The position numbers and the translations under genes are program-made. A stretch of 64,000 nt of DNA. It comes from Vibrio inusitatus (GTDB lineage: Bacteria; Pseudomonadota; Gammaproteobacteria; Enterobacterales; Vibrionaceae). The DNA lies in the NCBI GenBank assembly GCA_024346935.1, contig AP024878.1, positions 2,108,001 to 2,172,000 on the forward strand, read 5' to 3'. Shown here in pieces: positions 39,080-49,736 of the stretch. The number at the start of each line of letters is the position of its first letter. The first letter of the stretch is position 1. Below the pieces are notes generated by a model. That model was not told the DNA's origin. It was given only the letters and a program-made list of their open reading frames with translations, and searched no databases.

Positions 39080-40171
39080 ATGGGTTTTAAATGTGGCATC
39101 GTTGGTCTTCCAAACGTTGGTAAATCAACTCTTTTCAATGCTCTAACTAAAGCAGGTATCGAAGCGGCAAACTTTCCGTTCTGTACCATCGAACCAAACA
39201 CAGGTGTTGTACCTGTGCCGGATCTACGCCTTAATGCACTGGCTGAGATTGTTAATCCTCAAAAAATCCTACCAACAACAATGGAATTTGTTGACATAGC
39301 AGGCCTAGTTGCTGGCGCATCTCGTGGTGAGGGCTTAGGTAACAAATTCCTAGCTAACATTCGCGAAACTGATGCTATCGGTCACGTTGTTCGCTGTTTT
39401 GAAGATGAGAACATTGTCCACGTATCAGGCAAAGTATCACCAATCGAAGACATCGAAGTGATCAACCTTGAGTTGGCAATGGCGGATCTAGATAGTTGTG
39501 AACGCGCTATTTTCCGTAACACCAAAAAAGCGAAAGGTGGAGATCAAGACGCTAAATTTGAGCTTGCTGTGCTTGAGAAGCTACTGCCAATTTTAACTGA
39601 AGGCGGCATGGCTCGTACTGTTGAGTTAACTAAAGAGCAGATTTCTGCCGTTGATTACTTAAACTTCTTAACCCTTAAGCCAACCATGTATATTGCCAAC
39701 GTAGCTGAAGACGGTTTTGAAAATAACCCATACTTAGAACTTGTTCGTGAGTTCGCAGCAAAAGAAAACAATGTTGTTGTTCCAGTATGTGCGGCTATTG
39801 AATCTGAAATGGCTGAACTTGATGATGAAGATCGAGCAGAGTTCCTTGCCGATATGGGCATTGAAGAGCCGGGTCTAAACCGTGTTATCCGCTCGGGTTA
39901 CGATCTACTGACACTACAGACTTACTTCACTGCAGGTGTTAAAGAAGTTCGAGCTTGGACAATTCCTATTGGTGCTACAGCTCCACAATCTGCTGGTAAA
40001 ATCCACACCGATTTTGAAAAAGGCTTCATCCGTGCTGAAATCGTTGGTTACGATGATTTTATCCAATTTAAAGGTGAAAGTGGCGCTAAAGACGCAGGCA
40101 AATGGCGTCTAGAAGGCAAAGATTACATCGTTAAAGATGGTGATGTTATTCATTTCCGCTTCAACGTCTAA
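39080..40171 (+). CDS. ychF: Ribosome-binding ATPase YchF/OLA1
   Basis: 363 aa. P-loop [14 protein letters not shown] near the N-terminus, DIAG switch, and a C-terminal TGS domain. YchF prefers ATP over GTP. Followed by a terminator at 40211-40237. Confidence 0.97.
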   Translation: MGFKCGIVGLPNVGKSTLFNALTKAGIEAANFPFCTIEPNTGVVPVPDLRLNALAEIVNPQKILPTTMEFVDIAGLVAGASRGEGLGNKFLANIRETDAIGHVVRCFEDENIVHVSGKVSPIEDIEVINLELAMADLDSCERAIFRNTKKAKGGDQDAKFELAVLEKLLPILTEGGMARTVELTKEQISAVDYLNFLTLKPTMYIANVAEDGFENNPYLELVREFAAKENNVVVPVCAAIESEMAELDDEDRAEFLADMGIEEPGLNRVIRSGYDLLTLQTYFTAGVKEVRAWTIPIGATAPQSAGKIHTDFEKGFIRAEIVGYDDFIQFKGESGAKDAGKWRLEGKDYIVKDGDVIHFRFNV

Positions 40172-40210
40172 TCAAGTTTATCGTCGCTAAACATTGATTA
40201 AGCTTTGATT

Positions 40211-40237
40211 GAAAAGATCGCTTCGGCGATCTTTTTC
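40211..40237 (+). terminator. Terminator of pth-ychF
   Basis: Stem aaaagatcgc / gcgatctttt with a TTCG loop and T run. Confidence 0.9.
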
Positions 40238-40501
40238 ATTTTGCGTTCATTGCAAAACTATATAGAAACTAACGCGCCCTGCTCCAACTACACCTTAAAT
40301 TACTCAAATTATGTTGTCGGTTTGTGTTTAATTCTTAATGCATTTTTGAATAAAAACGGGACGCTTTGTTTAAAAAAAGTTCGAACGCGCTATAAGTAGC
40401 AAAATCTTCAAAAAAACTATTGACGGTTTCCGGGGATATACGCATAATGCGCTCCGTTCTCGACACTGTCTAACAGCGCTTGAGAATGGCAATATGGTAA
40501 T
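40238..40501. other. Leader region of the tRNA array
   Basis: Non-coding. Contains the array promoter at 40420-40448; nothing else recognised. Confidence 0.5.
40420..40448 (+). promoter_or_regulatory. Stable-RNA promoter of the tRNA array
   Basis: TTGACG, a 17-bp spacer and CATAAT, followed by a GC-rich discriminator (gcgctcc). The discriminator is the mark of stringently controlled rRNA/tRNA promoters. An AT-rich UP-like stretch precedes it. Confidence 0.82.
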
Positions 40502-40578
40502 GGCTACTTAGCTCAGCTGGTTAGAGCACATCACTCATAATGATGGGGTCGCAGGTTCAAATCCCGCAGTAGCCACCA
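40502..40578 (+). tRNA. tRNA-Met (CAT), elongator, copy 1
   Basis: 77 nt with CCA; loop CTCATAA gives anticodon CAT. Resembles E. coli metT/U; the initiator-type mismatched acceptor end is absent. Confidence 0.96.
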
Positions 40579-40630
40579 TTTCCTAATTGCTTTCGACTTC
40601 AAATTGATTTTGAGAGTAATAAGGAAATGT

Positions 40631-40715
40631 GCGGACGTGGCGGAATTGGTAGACGCACCAGATTTAGGTTCTGGCGCCGCAAGGTGTGAGAGTTCAAGTC
40701 TCTCCGTCCGCACCA
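40631..40715 (+). tRNA. tRNA-Leu (TAG), copy 1, A:T acceptor type
   Basis: 85 nt, long variable arm. Anticodon TAG in loop TTTAGGT. Acceptor GCGGACG pairs with CGTCCGC. Confidence 0.96.
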
Positions 40716-40745
40716 TTATTTAGATATCTTGCACGATATCATTGT

Positions 40746-40820
40746 TGGGCTATCGCCAAGCGGTAAGGCACTGGCTTTTGATGCCAGCATTCCCTGGTTC
40801 GAATCCAGGTAGCCCAGCCA
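40746..40820 (+). tRNA. tRNA-Gln (TTG), copy 1
   Basis: 75 nt with CCA; anticodon TTG in loop TTTTGAT between CTGGC and GCCAG. Confidence 0.96.
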
Positions 40821-40900
40821 CTATTTATTTCGTGGTTTTGTTAAAAAATCATTGGAAATAAAGCGAGATTGGTTTATCCTCACTCGCTCAAAATTAAAGT

Positions 40901-40977
40901 GGCTACTTAGCTCAGCTGGTTAGAGCACATCACTCATAATGATGGGGTCGCAGGTTCAAATCCCGCAGTAGCCACCA
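40901..40977 (+). tRNA. tRNA-Met (CAT), elongator, copy 2
   Basis: Identical to copy 1. First gene of the 808-bp-offset duplicated block. Confidence 0.96.
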
Positions 40978-41044
40978 TACAATGTTACTTAGACAAACCA
41001 TAAGTCTTCTTAACTACACTCTTCGCTAGAGTAAAAGCTTTGCT

Positions 41045-41129
41045 GCGGTCGTGGCGGAATTGGTAGACGCACCAGATTTAGGTTCTGGCGCCGCAAGGTG
41101 TGAGAGTTCAAGTCTCTCCGACCGCACCA
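41045..41129 (+). tRNA. tRNA-Leu (TAG), copy 2, T:A acceptor type
   Basis: As copy 1 except GCGGTCG/CGACCGC: the fifth acceptor pair is swapped, pairing kept. Confidence 0.96.
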
Positions 41130-41159
41130 TTATTTAGATGTCTTAAATGATATCACTGT

Positions 41160-41234
41160 TGGGCTATCGCCAAGCGGTAAGGCACTGGCTTTTGATGCCA
41201 GCATTCCCTGGTTCGAATCCAGGTAGCCCAGCCA
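41160..41234 (+). tRNA. tRNA-Gln (TTG), copy 2
   Basis: Identical to copy 1. Confidence 0.96.
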
Positions 41235-41315
41235 CTATTCAAGTGGTTGCTCTTATTAGAAGAGCACACAACGTTATTGAGACTCTCCAATCATCTCTCT
41301 AACTACAAAATTGCT

Positions 41316-41400
41316 GCGGACGTGGCGGAATTGGTAGACGCACCAGATTTAGGTTCTGGCGCCGCAAGGTGTGAGAGTTCAAGTCTCTCCGTCCGCACCA
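41316..41400 (+). tRNA. tRNA-Leu (TAG), copy 3, A:T acceptor type
   Basis: GCGGACG/CGTCCGC form, identical to copy 1. Confidence 0.96.
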
Positions 41401-41430
41401 TTATTTAGATGTCTTAAATGACATCACTGT

Positions 41431-41505
41431 TGGGCTATCGCCAAGCGGTAAGGCACTGGCTTTTGATGCCAGCATTCCCTGGTTCGAATCCAGGTAGCCC
41501 AGCCA
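41431..41505 (+). tRNA. tRNA-Gln (TTG), copy 3
   Basis: Identical to copy 1. Confidence 0.96.
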
Positions 41506-41586
41506 CTATTCAAGTGGTCGCTCTTAATAGAAGAGCACACAACGTTATTGAGACTCTCCAATCATCTCTCTAACTACAAAATTGCT

Positions 41587-41671
41587 GCGGTCGTGGCGGA
41601 ATTGGTAGACGCACCAGATTTAGGTTCTGGCGCCGCAAGGTGTGAGAGTTCAAGTCTCTCCGACCGCACCA
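41587..41671 (+). tRNA. tRNA-Leu (TAG), copy 4, T:A acceptor type
   Basis: GCGGTCG/CGACCGC form. Last gene of the first duplicated block. Confidence 0.96.
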
Positions 41672-41708
41672 TTATTTAGATTTAAAGTGTATTTACTCTT
41701 TGAATAAA

Positions 41709-41785
41709 GGCTACTTAGCTCAGCTGGTTAGAGCACATCACTCATAATGATGGGGTCGCAGGTTCAAATCCCGCAGTAGCCACCA
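41709..41785 (+). tRNA. tRNA-Met (CAT), elongator, copy 3
   Basis: Identical to the others; first gene of the second block. Confidence 0.96.
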
Positions 41786-41852
41786 TACAATGTTACTTAG
41801 ACAAACCATAAGTCTTCTTAACTACACTCTTCGCTAGAGTAAAAGCTTTGCT

Positions 41853-41937
41853 GCGGTCGTGGCGGAATTGGTAGACGCACCAGATTTAGGTTCTGGCGCC
41901 GCAAGGTGTGAGAGTTCAAGTCTCTCCGACCGCACCA
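41853..41937 (+). tRNA. tRNA-Leu (TAG), copy 5, T:A acceptor type
   Basis: GCGGTCG/CGACCGC form; counterpart of copy 2. Confidence 0.96.
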
Positions 41938-41967
41938 TTATTTAGATGTCTTAAATGATATCACTGT

Positions 41968-42042
41968 TGGGCTATCGCCAAGCGGTAAGGCACTGGCTTT
42001 TGATGCCAGCATTCCCTGGTTCGAATCCAGGTAGCCCAGCCA
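41968..42042 (+). tRNA. tRNA-Gln (TTG), copy 4
   Basis: Identical to copy 1; counterpart of copy 2. Confidence 0.96.
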
Positions 42043-42123
42043 CTATTCAAGTGGTTGTTCTTATTAGAAGAGCACACAACGTTATTGAGACTCTCCAATC
42101 ATCTCTCTAACTACAAAATTGCT

Positions 42124-42208
42124 GCGGACGTGGCGGAATTGGTAGACGCACCAGATTTAGGTTCTGGCGCCGCAAGGTGTGAGAGTTCAAGTCTCTCCGT
42201 CCGCACCA
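42124..42208 (+). tRNA. tRNA-Leu (TAG), copy 6, A:T acceptor type
   Basis: GCGGACG/CGTCCGC form; counterpart of copy 3. Confidence 0.96.
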
Positions 42209-42238
42209 TTATTTAGATGTCTTAAATGACATCACTGT

Positions 42239-42313
42239 TGGGCTATCGCCAAGCGGTAAGGCACTGGCTTTTGATGCCAGCATTCCCTGGTTCGAATCCA
42301 GGTAGCCCAGCCA
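42239..42313 (+). tRNA. tRNA-Gln (TTG), copy 5
   Basis: Identical to copy 1; counterpart of copy 3. Confidence 0.96.
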
Positions 42314-42394
42314 CTATTCAAGTGGTCGCTCTTAATAGAAGAGCACACAACGTTATTGAGATTCTCTAATCATCTCTCTAACTACAAAATTGCT

Positions 42395-42479
42395 GCGGTC
42401 GTGGCGGAATTGGTAGACGCACCAGATTTAGGTTCTGGCGCCGCAAGGTGTGAGAGTTCAAGTCTCTCCGACCGCACCA
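42395..42479 (+). tRNA. tRNA-Leu (TAG), copy 7, T:A acceptor type
   Basis: GCGGTCG/CGACCGC form; counterpart of copy 4 and last gene of the array. Confidence 0.96.
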
Positions 42480-42489
42480 TTATATAGTG

Positions 42490-42514
42490 AACCCGTCTTT
42501 TGGACGGGTTTTTT
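42490..42514 (+). terminator. Terminator of the tRNA array
   Basis: Stem aacccgtc / gacgggtt with a 5-nt loop and T run, 10 bp after the last tRNA. Confidence 0.92.
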
Positions 42515-42535
42515 ATTGTCTGTAGAAAAGACCAG

Positions 42536-42567
42536 CAAAAAGGGCGAAATACTATCGACGCCCTTTC
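42536..42567 (-). terminator. Terminator of ubiF
   Basis: Stem aaagggcg / cgcccttt with a T run on the minus strand, 19 bp past the stop. Confidence 0.85.
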
Positions 42568-42585
42568 CTCTCTGCAATTAAAACT

Positions 42586-43734
42586 CTATAACCCCAAGGC
42601 ATACCTCAATGCTTGATGCTTGAGAGGACCCGCACTATCAGCCAGTTTTAGCCCCGCATTTCTCAGCATTTTTACTGGGCCTAGATTATTACTAAAACCG
42701 ACATAAAACACGTCCATAGCAGTTTGCATTATCAAGTTATCAGCCTTTCTTAATTGTTGATATTGCTGAAGATTATTTAGAGAGTAATCGCTGTCTTTTA
42801 GTGTTGCCAACAGTGCAGCAGCATCTTTAAAGCCAAGGTTCACACCCTGACCTGCTAATGGGTTTATGGTATGGGCCGAATCTCCTACCAGCACTACACC
42901 TTCTTTATAATAGTGTTGCGCATGGCGACGCTTAAGAGGAAAAGAAGCACATTCCTTTACTGTGATATGACCTACTCTCTTGGGAAAACATCGTTCTATC
43001 TCTGCTTGTAACTCTTCAGCATTCAATTGAGCAAGTTGCTTAATGCGCTGCGGCGAATCATACCAAACCAAACAGCCTTTACCTTCTCCCATAGGTAAGT
43101 ACGACCTAGGGCCGCTTGGAGTAAACCATTGCCAAGTCACATCGATATCAAGGCAGTTCGTATCAACATTTATTAGCATACAATCTTGGCGGTAGTCCCA
43201 TGCAGTCACACCAATCCCAGCGATTTGTCTCACTTTTGAGTTAGCACCATCCGCCCCAACCACTAAGCTAGCGGTTAACACATCGCCAGATGACAACTCT
43301 AAGAGCTTGCCTTGCTCATTTCGGTTCATGCTGACTAATGAATCGGGGCAATAAAAGGTGACGTTCGAGTAATCGCCTAGAGCTTGCCAAATACCCAACT
43401 GCAATACACGATTCTCAACCATATAACCTAGCAAAGTTAAATCTAGGTCAGCCGCATCAAAGCGTGTACAGCAATTTTCAAGCTCCCAGGTTTCTAGGCC
43501 AGAATAGGGAAAAACTCTCTTACTTTGAATATGTGGCCAAGCCCCTAACTGCTCCAAAAGATCAACGGAGCTTTTTGATATGGCAGATATTCGGATATCC
43601 AAATCTTGTGAATGTTCAAAAGATTTAGGTTGGTAGCCCTCTACAATCGCAACTCGCTTACCTTGCTTTGCCAAGCCGAGTGCTGTTGCTGCCCCAACCA
43701 TGCCTCCGCCTATCACCGCTACATCAAAATGCAT
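42586..43734 (-). CDS. ubiF: 3-demethoxyubiquinol 3-hydroxylase
   Basis: 382 aa from ATG 43734 (AAGGGTG upstream). The FAD-binding GGGMVGAATALGLAKQGKRVAIVE starts the protein, and GDSAHTINPLAGQGVNLGFKD is the second FAD motif of the UbiH/UbiF/VisC hydroxylases. Assignment to UbiF over UbiH or UbiI rests on similarity of the N-terminus and on its position next to miaB, as in E. coli. Confidence 0.88.
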   Translation of the reverse strand: MHFDVAVIGGGMVGAATALGLAKQGKRVAIVEGYQPKSFEHSQDLDIRISAISKSSVDLLEQLGAWPHIQSKRVFPYSGLETWELENCCTRFDAADLDLTLLGYMVENRVLQLGIWQALGDYSNVTFYCPDSLVSMNRNEQGKLLELSSGDVLTASLVVGADGANSKVRQIAGIGVTAWDYRQDCMLINVDTNCLDIDVTWQWFTPSGPRSYLPMGEGKGCLVWYDSPQRIKQLAQLNAEELQAEIERCFPKRVGHITVKECASFPLKRRHAQHYYKEGVVLVGDSAHTINPLAGQGVNLGFKDAAALLATLKDSDYSLNNLQQYQQLRKADNLIMQTAMDVFYVGFSNNLGPVKMLRNAGLKLADSAGPLKHQALRYALGL

Positions 43735-44059
43735 GTGTGCCACCCTTTATCCTTAAATAACATTGTTTATGCCTTTTAATTAATTGTACTGAAAAGCGTC
43801 TAGCAATTCCTGTACAGCAACTCAATTACTATCTACTTCTTGGTTTATTTGTCTTTGCTTCTCCTATTTTTATTAAATCCACAGAAAAGCAGCTCAATAC
43901 AAACAATGCCTTACCCTGCAACGGGTGAAATTTAAGCTTGAGAGCTAGTCATAGCCTCATTTAGTCAGTACAATACGCGGCTCTCCACGATTATGCGTGG
44001 TGAAATACTGAGCACTATAGCCAGTTGAAAAGTGATTAATTAACACGAGTGTGAATGCA
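43735..44059. other. Divergent ubiF-miaB intergenic region
   Basis: 325 bp, non-coding. It must contain both promoters; no operator was recognised. Confidence 0.4.
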
Positions 44060-45484
44060 ATGAGTAAGAAACTTCTGATCAAAACCTGGGGTTGCCAGAT
44101 GAACGAATACGATTCATCAAAGATGGCTGACCTGCTTAATGCCGCCAATGGATTTGAGCTAACAGAAGATCCTAAAGAAGCGGATGTATTACTACTAAAT
44201 ACCTGCTCTATTCGTGAAAAAGCACAAGAAAAAGTGTTCCACCAGCTTGGCCGTTGGAAGACTTTAAAAGACACTAAACCAGGTGTGGTTATCGGTGTTG
44301 GTGGCTGTGTTGCGACTCAAGAAGGCGATCATATCCGTCAACGTGCCCCTTACGTTGATGTTATCTTTGGCCCACAAACACTGCATCGACTTCCAGAGAT
44401 GATCAAGCAATCTCAAAACGATCATGCTCCTGTAATGGATATCTCTTTTCCTGAAATCGAGAAGTTTGACAACTTACCTGAGCCTCGCGCTGAAGGTGCT
44501 ACAGCGTTCGTTTCAATCATGGAAGGCTGTTCTAAATACTGCACATATTGTGTTGTGCCTTATACTCGTGGTGAAGAAGTTAGCCGTCCAATGGACGATG
44601 TTCTATTTGAAATCGCACAACTTGCCGAGCAAGGTGTACGCGAAGTAAACCTTCTTGGTCAAAACGTAAATGCCTACCGCGGTCCAACGCACGATGGTGA
44701 TATTTGTTCGTTCGCAAACCTGCTGCGACTTGTAGCGTCAATTGATGGTATTGACCGAATTCGCTTTACGACCAGTCATCCACTTGAATTTACTGATGAC
44801 ATCATTGCAGTATATGAAGACACTCCAGAACTCGTTAGCTTCCTGCACCTACCAGTGCAAAGTGGTTCTGACCGCATCCTAACTATGATGAAACGTCCTC
44901 ATACAGCAATCGAATACAAATCAATTATTCGTAAACTGCGAAAAGCTCGTCCTGATATTCAGATCAGTTCAGACTTCATTGTTGGCTTCCCTGGTGAGTC
45001 TGACCAAGACTTCCAAGACACAATGAAAATTATCCGTGACGTTGATTTTGATATGAGCTTCAGCTTTGTCTTCTCTCCTCGTCCTGGTACGCCTGCAGCA
45101 GATTACCCATGTGATTTGACGGAGCAAGAGAAGAAAGAGCGTTTGTACGAGCTACAGCAAACGGTTAACGCACAAGCTATGCGTTACTCTCGTCAAATGC
45201 TAGGCACAGTGCAACGTGTGCTAGTAGAAGGTCCATCGAAGAAAGATCTGATGGAGCTTCGCGCACGTACAGAAAACAACCGCGTAGTGAACTTTGAAGG
45301 TAATGCTGACCTAATTGGCCAATTCGTTGATGTGAAAATCACAGACGTGTTCGCTAACTCTTTACGTGGCGAACTTGTTCGCACAGAATCAGAAATGGAC
45401 CTTCGTATCGCTGTCTCTCCAACTGAGATGATGACAAAGACACGCAAGGAAGATGAATTAGGTGTAGCGACATTTACACCTTAA
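44060..45484 (+). CDS. miaB: tRNA-2-methylthio-N6-dimethylallyladenosine synthase
   Basis: 474 aa from ATG 44060, the E. coli length; GTG three codons earlier is possible. Order: UPF0004 domain with three Cys ([31 protein letters not shown]), radical-SAM cluster CSKYCTYC, C-terminal TRAM domain. Adds the methylthio group at A37 of tRNAs reading UNN codons. Confidence 0.97.
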   Translation: MSKKLLIKTWGCQMNEYDSSKMADLLNAANGFELTEDPKEADVLLLNTCSIREKAQEKVFHQLGRWKTLKDTKPGVVIGVGGCVATQEGDHIRQRAPYVDVIFGPQTLHRLPEMIKQSQNDHAPVMDISFPEIEKFDNLPEPRAEGATAFVSIMEGCSKYCTYCVVPYTRGEEVSRPMDDVLFEIAQLAEQGVREVNLLGQNVNAYRGPTHDGDICSFANLLRLVASIDGIDRIRFTTSHPLEFTDDIIAVYEDTPELVSFLHLPVQSGSDRILTMMKRPHTAIEYKSIIRKLRKARPDIQISSDFIVGFPGESDQDFQDTMKIIRDVDFDMSFSFVFSPRPGTPAADYPCDLTEQEKKERLYELQQTVNAQAMRYSRQMLGTVQRVLVEGPSKKDLMELRARTENNRVVNFEGNADLIGQFVDVKITDVFANSLRGELVRTESEMDLRIAVSPTEMMTKTRKEDELGVATFTP

Positions 45485-45500
45485 AGTAACATACAGCTAT

Positions 45501-45541
45501 ACTGAAAGAGTCCACTAGGAATCTCCTAGAACTCTTTCAGT
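45501..45541 (+). terminator. Nested hairpin between miaB and ybeZ
   Basis: Outer stem actgaaagagt / actctttcagt (11 bp) with an inner stem ctagga / tcctag. No T run follows, so it is more likely a processing or partial-termination structure than a full terminator. Confidence 0.55.
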
Positions 45542-45561
45542 ACAGTAAATGCGAGGCACCA

Positions 45562-46668
45562 TTGAGCAATAAAATTGTTACCCTAGAGATCGACCTAGAA
45601 CCAGCAAATAATCACCGTCTTTCTAGCCTTTGTGGCCCATTTGATGACAACATCAAACACCTAGAACGTCGTCTTGGCGTTGAAATCAACTATCGTGGCA
45701 ACCACTTCTCCATCGTTGGCCAACCTCATACCGCCTCTGCGGCGCTAGATATCGTCAAAAGACTTTACGTTCAAACAGCACCCGTTCATGGCAATATCCC
45801 GGATATTGAGCCAGAACAGATCCACTTAGAAGTGAAAGAAAGTGGCGTTCTTGAGCAGGCAGCCGAGGTTGAATTCTCTCACGGTAAAGAAGTTTTTATT
45901 AAGACTAAAAAGGGTGTGATTAAACCTCGCACTCCAAATCAGGCTCAATATCTGATGAATATAGTCACGCACGACATCACCTTTGGTGTTGGTCCTGCTG
46001 GTACAGGTAAAACCTATCTAGCTGTTGCAGCTGCCGTGGACGCACTAGAGCGCCAAGAGATCAGACGTATCTTACTGACTCGCCCTGCGGTAGAAGCCGG
46101 TGAAAAATTGGGTTTCTTACCTGGCGATCTAAGTCAAAAAGTCGACCCTTACCTTCGCCCTCTTTATGACGCACTATTTGAAATGTTAGGTTTTGAACGT
46201 GTAGAAAAACTGATCGAACGTAATGTCATTGAGGTCGCTCCTTTAGCCTATATGCGCGGTCGTACTTTGAACGATGCGTTTATTATTTTGGATGAGAGCC
46301 AGAACACCACCATCGAACAGATGAAGATGTTCTTGACCCGTATCGGCTTCAATTCGCGCGCCGTTATCACCGGCGACGTTACCCAGATTGATTTACCTCG
46401 CGGTGCTAAATCGGGCCTTCGTCATGCTATCGAAGTGCTTTCTGAGGTAGACGATATCAGTTTCAACTTCTTCTTAGCGGATGATGTTGTACGACACCCT
46501 GTTGTCGCACGTATCGTGAATGCCTATGAAAAGTGGGAAGTTCAAGACCAGAAGGAAAAGAAAGCGATTGATCAACGTCGTCGCCAAGAACGTGAAGAGC
46601 GTGAAGCGAAACTTGTCGCAGATGCTGCACTTCAATCTCAGCAACAATCACAACTTGTGAGCAAATAA
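45562..46668 (+). CDS. ybeZ: PhoH-family ATPase YbeZ
   Basis: 368 aa from TTG 45562 with GAGG 5 nt upstream; similarity to E. coli YbeZ begins right at the N-terminus. Walker [12 protein letters not shown] and Walker B FIILDES. PhoH-like proteins act with YbeY in rRNA processing. The stop overlaps the ybeY ATG by one base. A charged, Gln/Arg-rich C-terminal tail follows the domain. Confidence 0.94.
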   Translation: MSNKIVTLEIDLEPANNHRLSSLCGPFDDNIKHLERRLGVEINYRGNHFSIVGQPHTASAALDIVKRLYVQTAPVHGNIPDIEPEQIHLEVKESGVLEQAAEVEFSHGKEVFIKTKKGVIKPRTPNQAQYLMNIVTHDITFGVGPAGTGKTYLAVAAAVDALERQEIRRILLTRPAVEAGEKLGFLPGDLSQKVDPYLRPLYDALFEMLGFERVEKLIERNVIEVAPLAYMRGRTLNDAFIILDESQNTTIEQMKMFLTRIGFNSRAVITGDVTQIDLPRGAKSGLRHAIEVLSEVDDISFNFFLADDVVRHPVVARIVNAYEKWEVQDQKEKKAIDQRRRQEREEREAKLVADAALQSQQQSQLVSK

Positions 46669-47132
46669 TGGCCATTTACCTGGACCTACAATTGGCTGTA
46701 GAAAATGACAGCCAGTTGCCTTCAGAGCAGGACTTTCAGTCTTGGCTTGATTATACGTTAACGCAATTTCAGCCAGACTCAGAACTCACTATTCGTATAG
46801 TTGATTCTGAAGAGAGCCACCAGCTTAATCACGATTATCGTGGTAAGGACAAACCAACCAACGTGTTGTCCTTCCCATTTGAGGTCCCACCTGGCGTAGA
46901 AATAAATTTGCTAGGGGATCTTGTCATTTGTAAGCAAGTGGTTGAAGATGAAGCTGCTGCGCAGCAAAAAACTCTGACTGCGCATTGGGCTCATATGGTG
47001 GTGCACGGTAGCTTACACCTACTCGGCTATGACCATATTCAGGACGAAGAAGCCGAAGAGATGGAATCTCTAGAAACTGAAATTATGCAAGGATTAGGTT
47101 TTGACGATCCTTACCTTGCAGAAAAACAGTAA
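46668..47132 (+). CDS. ybeY: Endoribonuclease YbeY
   Basis: 154 aa with the metal triad His 113, His 117, His 123 in [15 protein letters not shown]. Works in 16S rRNA 3'-end maturation and ribosome quality control. Confidence 0.96.
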   Translation: MAIYLDLQLAVENDSQLPSEQDFQSWLDYTLTQFQPDSELTIRIVDSEESHQLNHDYRGKDKPTNVLSFPFEVPPGVEINLLGDLVICKQVVEDEAAAQQKTLTAHWAHMVVHGSLHLLGYDHIQDEEAEEMESLETEIMQGLGFDDPYLAEKQ

Positions 47133-47192
47133 TCCCAATATAAAGATACAGTGAGCTATTACACATTTGATAGCGCTAACCGTTGAGAAGCA

Positions 47193-48089
47193 ATGAACAG
47201 CGAAGACAACTCGTCCTCTAAAGAGGGCTCAAAGGAAAAATCAGAAGGTCCGAGTAGGAAGTCCTTCTTCGAACGTCTAGGTCAACTTTTTCAAGTGGAC
47301 CCTAAAGACCGTCAAGAGCTCGTCGATGTCATCCGTGATTCGGAAGAAAACGACCTAATCGATCATGACACTCGAGATATGCTTGAGGGTGTTATGGAAA
47401 TTGCAGAGCAGAGAGTTCGTGACATCATGATCCCTCGTTCGCAAATGGTGACAGTCGAAAGCACTGACGATCTTGATGCACTCATCAATCTTATCACTGA
47501 TGCACAACATTCCCGCTACCCTGTTATCAGCGAGGACAAGGACCACGTTGAAGGAATTTTGCTGGCTAAAGACCTATTGAAATATCTAGGTTCGAAAAGC
47601 GCACCCTTCGATATAGAACAAGTCATACGCCCTGCTGTGGTTGTCCCTGAAAGTAAACGAGTTGATCGCCTACTTAAAGAGTTCAGAGAAGAGCGTTACC
47701 ACATGGCAATTGTGGTTGATGAGTTTGGTGGTGTATCGGGCCTAGTCACTATCGAAGATATTCTTGAAGAAATCGTCGGTGAAATTGAGGATGAATTTGA
47801 CGACGAAGAAGAATTAGAGATCCGCCAACTCAGCAAACACACATTTGCTGTCAGGGCTCTAGCGACTATCGAAGAATTTAATGATACCTTTGACACTAAC
47901 TTCAGTGATGAAGAAGTGGATACCGTAGGTGGCCTGGTCATGACCCAATTTGGTCATCTACCTAGTCGAGGCGAAATCGTCGAGATCGAGGAGTATAGCT
48001 TCAAGGTCACGTCAGCAGATAACCGCCGTATTATTCAACTTCAGGTTACCGTCCCAGACAAAGAGTCTGAAAAAGAGAGTGGCGAATAG
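47193..48089 (+). CDS. corC: CorC/YbeX CBS-domain protein
   Basis: 298 aa. Two CBS domains (about 70-200) and a C-terminal CorC_HlyC domain (about 210-285). Implicated in Mg/Co handling and ribosome biology. Third gene of the ybeZ-ybeY-corC-lnt run. Confidence 0.94.
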   Translation: MNSEDNSSSKEGSKEKSEGPSRKSFFERLGQLFQVDPKDRQELVDVIRDSEENDLIDHDTRDMLEGVMEIAEQRVRDIMIPRSQMVTVESTDDLDALINLITDAQHSRYPVISEDKDHVEGILLAKDLLKYLGSKSAPFDIEQVIRPAVVVPESKRVDRLLKEFREERYHMAIVVDEFGGVSGLVTIEDILEEIVGEIEDEFDDEEELEIRQLSKHTFAVRALATIEEFNDTFDTNFSDEEVDTVGGLVMTQFGHLPSRGEIVEIEEYSFKVTSADNRRIIQLQVTVPDKESEKESGE

Positions 48090-48145
48090 CACACTTTCTT
48101 TTGGACGAGGTATAACCCTCTAGAAAAATAGACTCAAATATTAAG

Positions 48146-49672
48146 ATGAAATCATTGATGACTCATCGCCTAATGCGGCCGCTTGCGGCCGCTTTTGTTG
48201 GCGCCAGTACAACTTTTTCCTTCGCTCCATTTCAAATTTGGCCTATTGCTCTGCTCAGTCCATTGTTATTGCTTTTGCTACTCAAAGGACAATCGACTCG
48301 CTCTTCTGCCTTAATAGGCTACTTATGGGGCATCGGGCTATTTGCTACTGGCATCAGTTGGGTACACGTCAGTATCGATACGTTTGGTGGCATGCCCAAA
48401 GCCGCTAGCCTGCTATTAATGACTTTACTGGTTGGGTATCTCTCGATCTACTCAGCGTTGTTTGCTGCTTTGTATACGCGATTTAACGGAAGCAGAAACT
48501 GGTTTAATGCGCTACTTGTCACTCCAGCATTGTGGCTAATCTGTGATTGGTTGCGAGGTTGGGCTCTGACAGGCTTCCCTTGGCTTTTATTAGGCTACAC
48601 ACAAATAGATTCACCTTTGGCTGGATTAGCGCCTATCGGGGGTGTAGACCTGATTAGCATGTGGGTTATGGCCATATCAAGTAGCCTAGCCATGATTACG
48701 ACTCGCCGAGCATGGAAGCAAATGTGGATTCCTGTCGTACTATTTACCGTCGCTGGATTAACCCATTTTATCAACTGGGTAACCCCTGACGAAAGTCGCT
48801 CACAAACAGTGGCATTAATCCAAGGTAATGTTCAGCAAGAAACAAAATGGCTACCAAGCCAGCGCTGGCCAACGCTAATGAAGTATATGGACCATACTCG
48901 CCAAAACTGGGATGCGGATATTATTATCTGGCCAGAGGCAGCCATACCCGCATTTGAAGACGAAGTTACCTCTTTCATGAGCAATCTTGATAAAGCCGCT
49001 CGCCAGAATGATTCAGCGGTAATAACTGGAGTCTTGACCCAAGAAGGGCGTAATACTTATTACAACAGTGTCACTACGGTTGGAGTAACACCATCGGGCG
49101 AATACAATTACGATACTCAGCCTCGCTATAACAAGCACCATCTGCTGCCGTTTGGTGAATTTGTACCTTTGGAGGACTTTTTAAGACCTCTAGCACCTTT
49201 CTTTAACTTACCAATGTCTTCATTTCAGCGTGGTGGTTATGTGCAAGACAACATCGCCGCTAATGGCATGCATATGGTGGTAGCACTATGTTATGAAATA
49301 ATTTTTGGTCAACAGCTTCGTGACAATATCACCGACGAAACCGACTACATCTTAACGTTATCTAACGATGCTTGGTTTGGTGATTCAATCGGTCCACTTC
49401 AGCATATGGCTATCGCTCGCATGAGAGCATTAGAGTTTGGTATGCCTGTGATTCGTGCGACTAACAACGGTGTCACTGCGATCACTGACTATAAAGGCCA
49501 TATAACAGCTGATCTTCCTCAGTTTGAGGAAGCGGTACTAAAAGCCAAGGTCGTACCAACTAACGGTAAAACCCCTTACGTTCAGTTTGGTGGTTTACCT
49601 TTAGATATTATCGTTTTTTGTATCATATTGATCTCATTACTCTTATCTGTACGTAATCGTTCAAAAAACTAA
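48146..49672 (+). CDS. lnt: Apolipoprotein N-acyltransferase
   Basis: 508 aa. About six to seven N-terminal helices, then a nitrilase domain with the triad Glu 264 (WPEAA), Lys 330 ([10 protein letters not shown]) and Cys 382 (LCYEIIF). It N-acylates lipoproteins in the inner membrane. Confidence 0.97.
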   Translation: MKSLMTHRLMRPLAAAFVGASTTFSFAPFQIWPIALLSPLLLLLLLKGQSTRSSALIGYLWGIGLFATGISWVHVSIDTFGGMPKAASLLLMTLLVGYLSIYSALFAALYTRFNGSRNWFNALLVTPALWLICDWLRGWALTGFPWLLLGYTQIDSPLAGLAPIGGVDLISMWVMAISSSLAMITTRRAWKQMWIPVVLFTVAGLTHFINWVTPDESRSQTVALIQGNVQQETKWLPSQRWPTLMKYMDHTRQNWDADIIIWPEAAIPAFEDEVTSFMSNLDKAARQNDSAVITGVLTQEGRNTYYNSVTTVGVTPSGEYNYDTQPRYNKHHLLPFGEFVPLEDFLRPLAPFFNLPMSSFQRGGYVQDNIAANGMHMVVALCYEIIFGQQLRDNITDETDYILTLSNDAWFGDSIGPLQHMAIARMRALEFGMPVIRATNNGVTAITDYKGHITADLPQFEEAVLKAKVVPTNGKTPYVQFGGLPLDIIVFCIILISLLLSVRNRSKN

Positions 49673-49693
49673 TCAATATTTAGTGCAAAAACA

Positions 49694-49730
49694 GCCTTTA
49701 CTAGTCCTTATCTAGTAAAGGCTCGCGGCT
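49694..49730. terminator. Bidirectional terminator between lnt and ybeL
   Basis: An 11-bp perfect stem gcctttactag / ctagtaaaggc with T-rich flank on the minus strand. Confidence 0.82.
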
Positions 49731-49736
49731 TTTAGC

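Larger units (their letters stand above)
40901..42479 (+). repeat. Tandem duplication of a six-tRNA block, 808-bp offset
   Basis: Block Met-Leu-Gln-Leu-Gln-Leu occurs at 40901-41671 and 41709-42479. All six gene pairs are exactly 808 bp apart, and I count only about three base differences, all in spacers. Inside each block a Leu-Gln-spacer unit repeats with a 271-bp period. Confidence 0.93.

Noticed and set aside
40502..42479. Regular repeats resembling a CRISPR array
   Set aside because: Units fold as complete tRNAs with anticodons and CCA; no cas genes are near.
42490..42567. Riboswitch between the tRNA array and ubiF
   Set aside because: Both stems are plain terminators of opposite strands.
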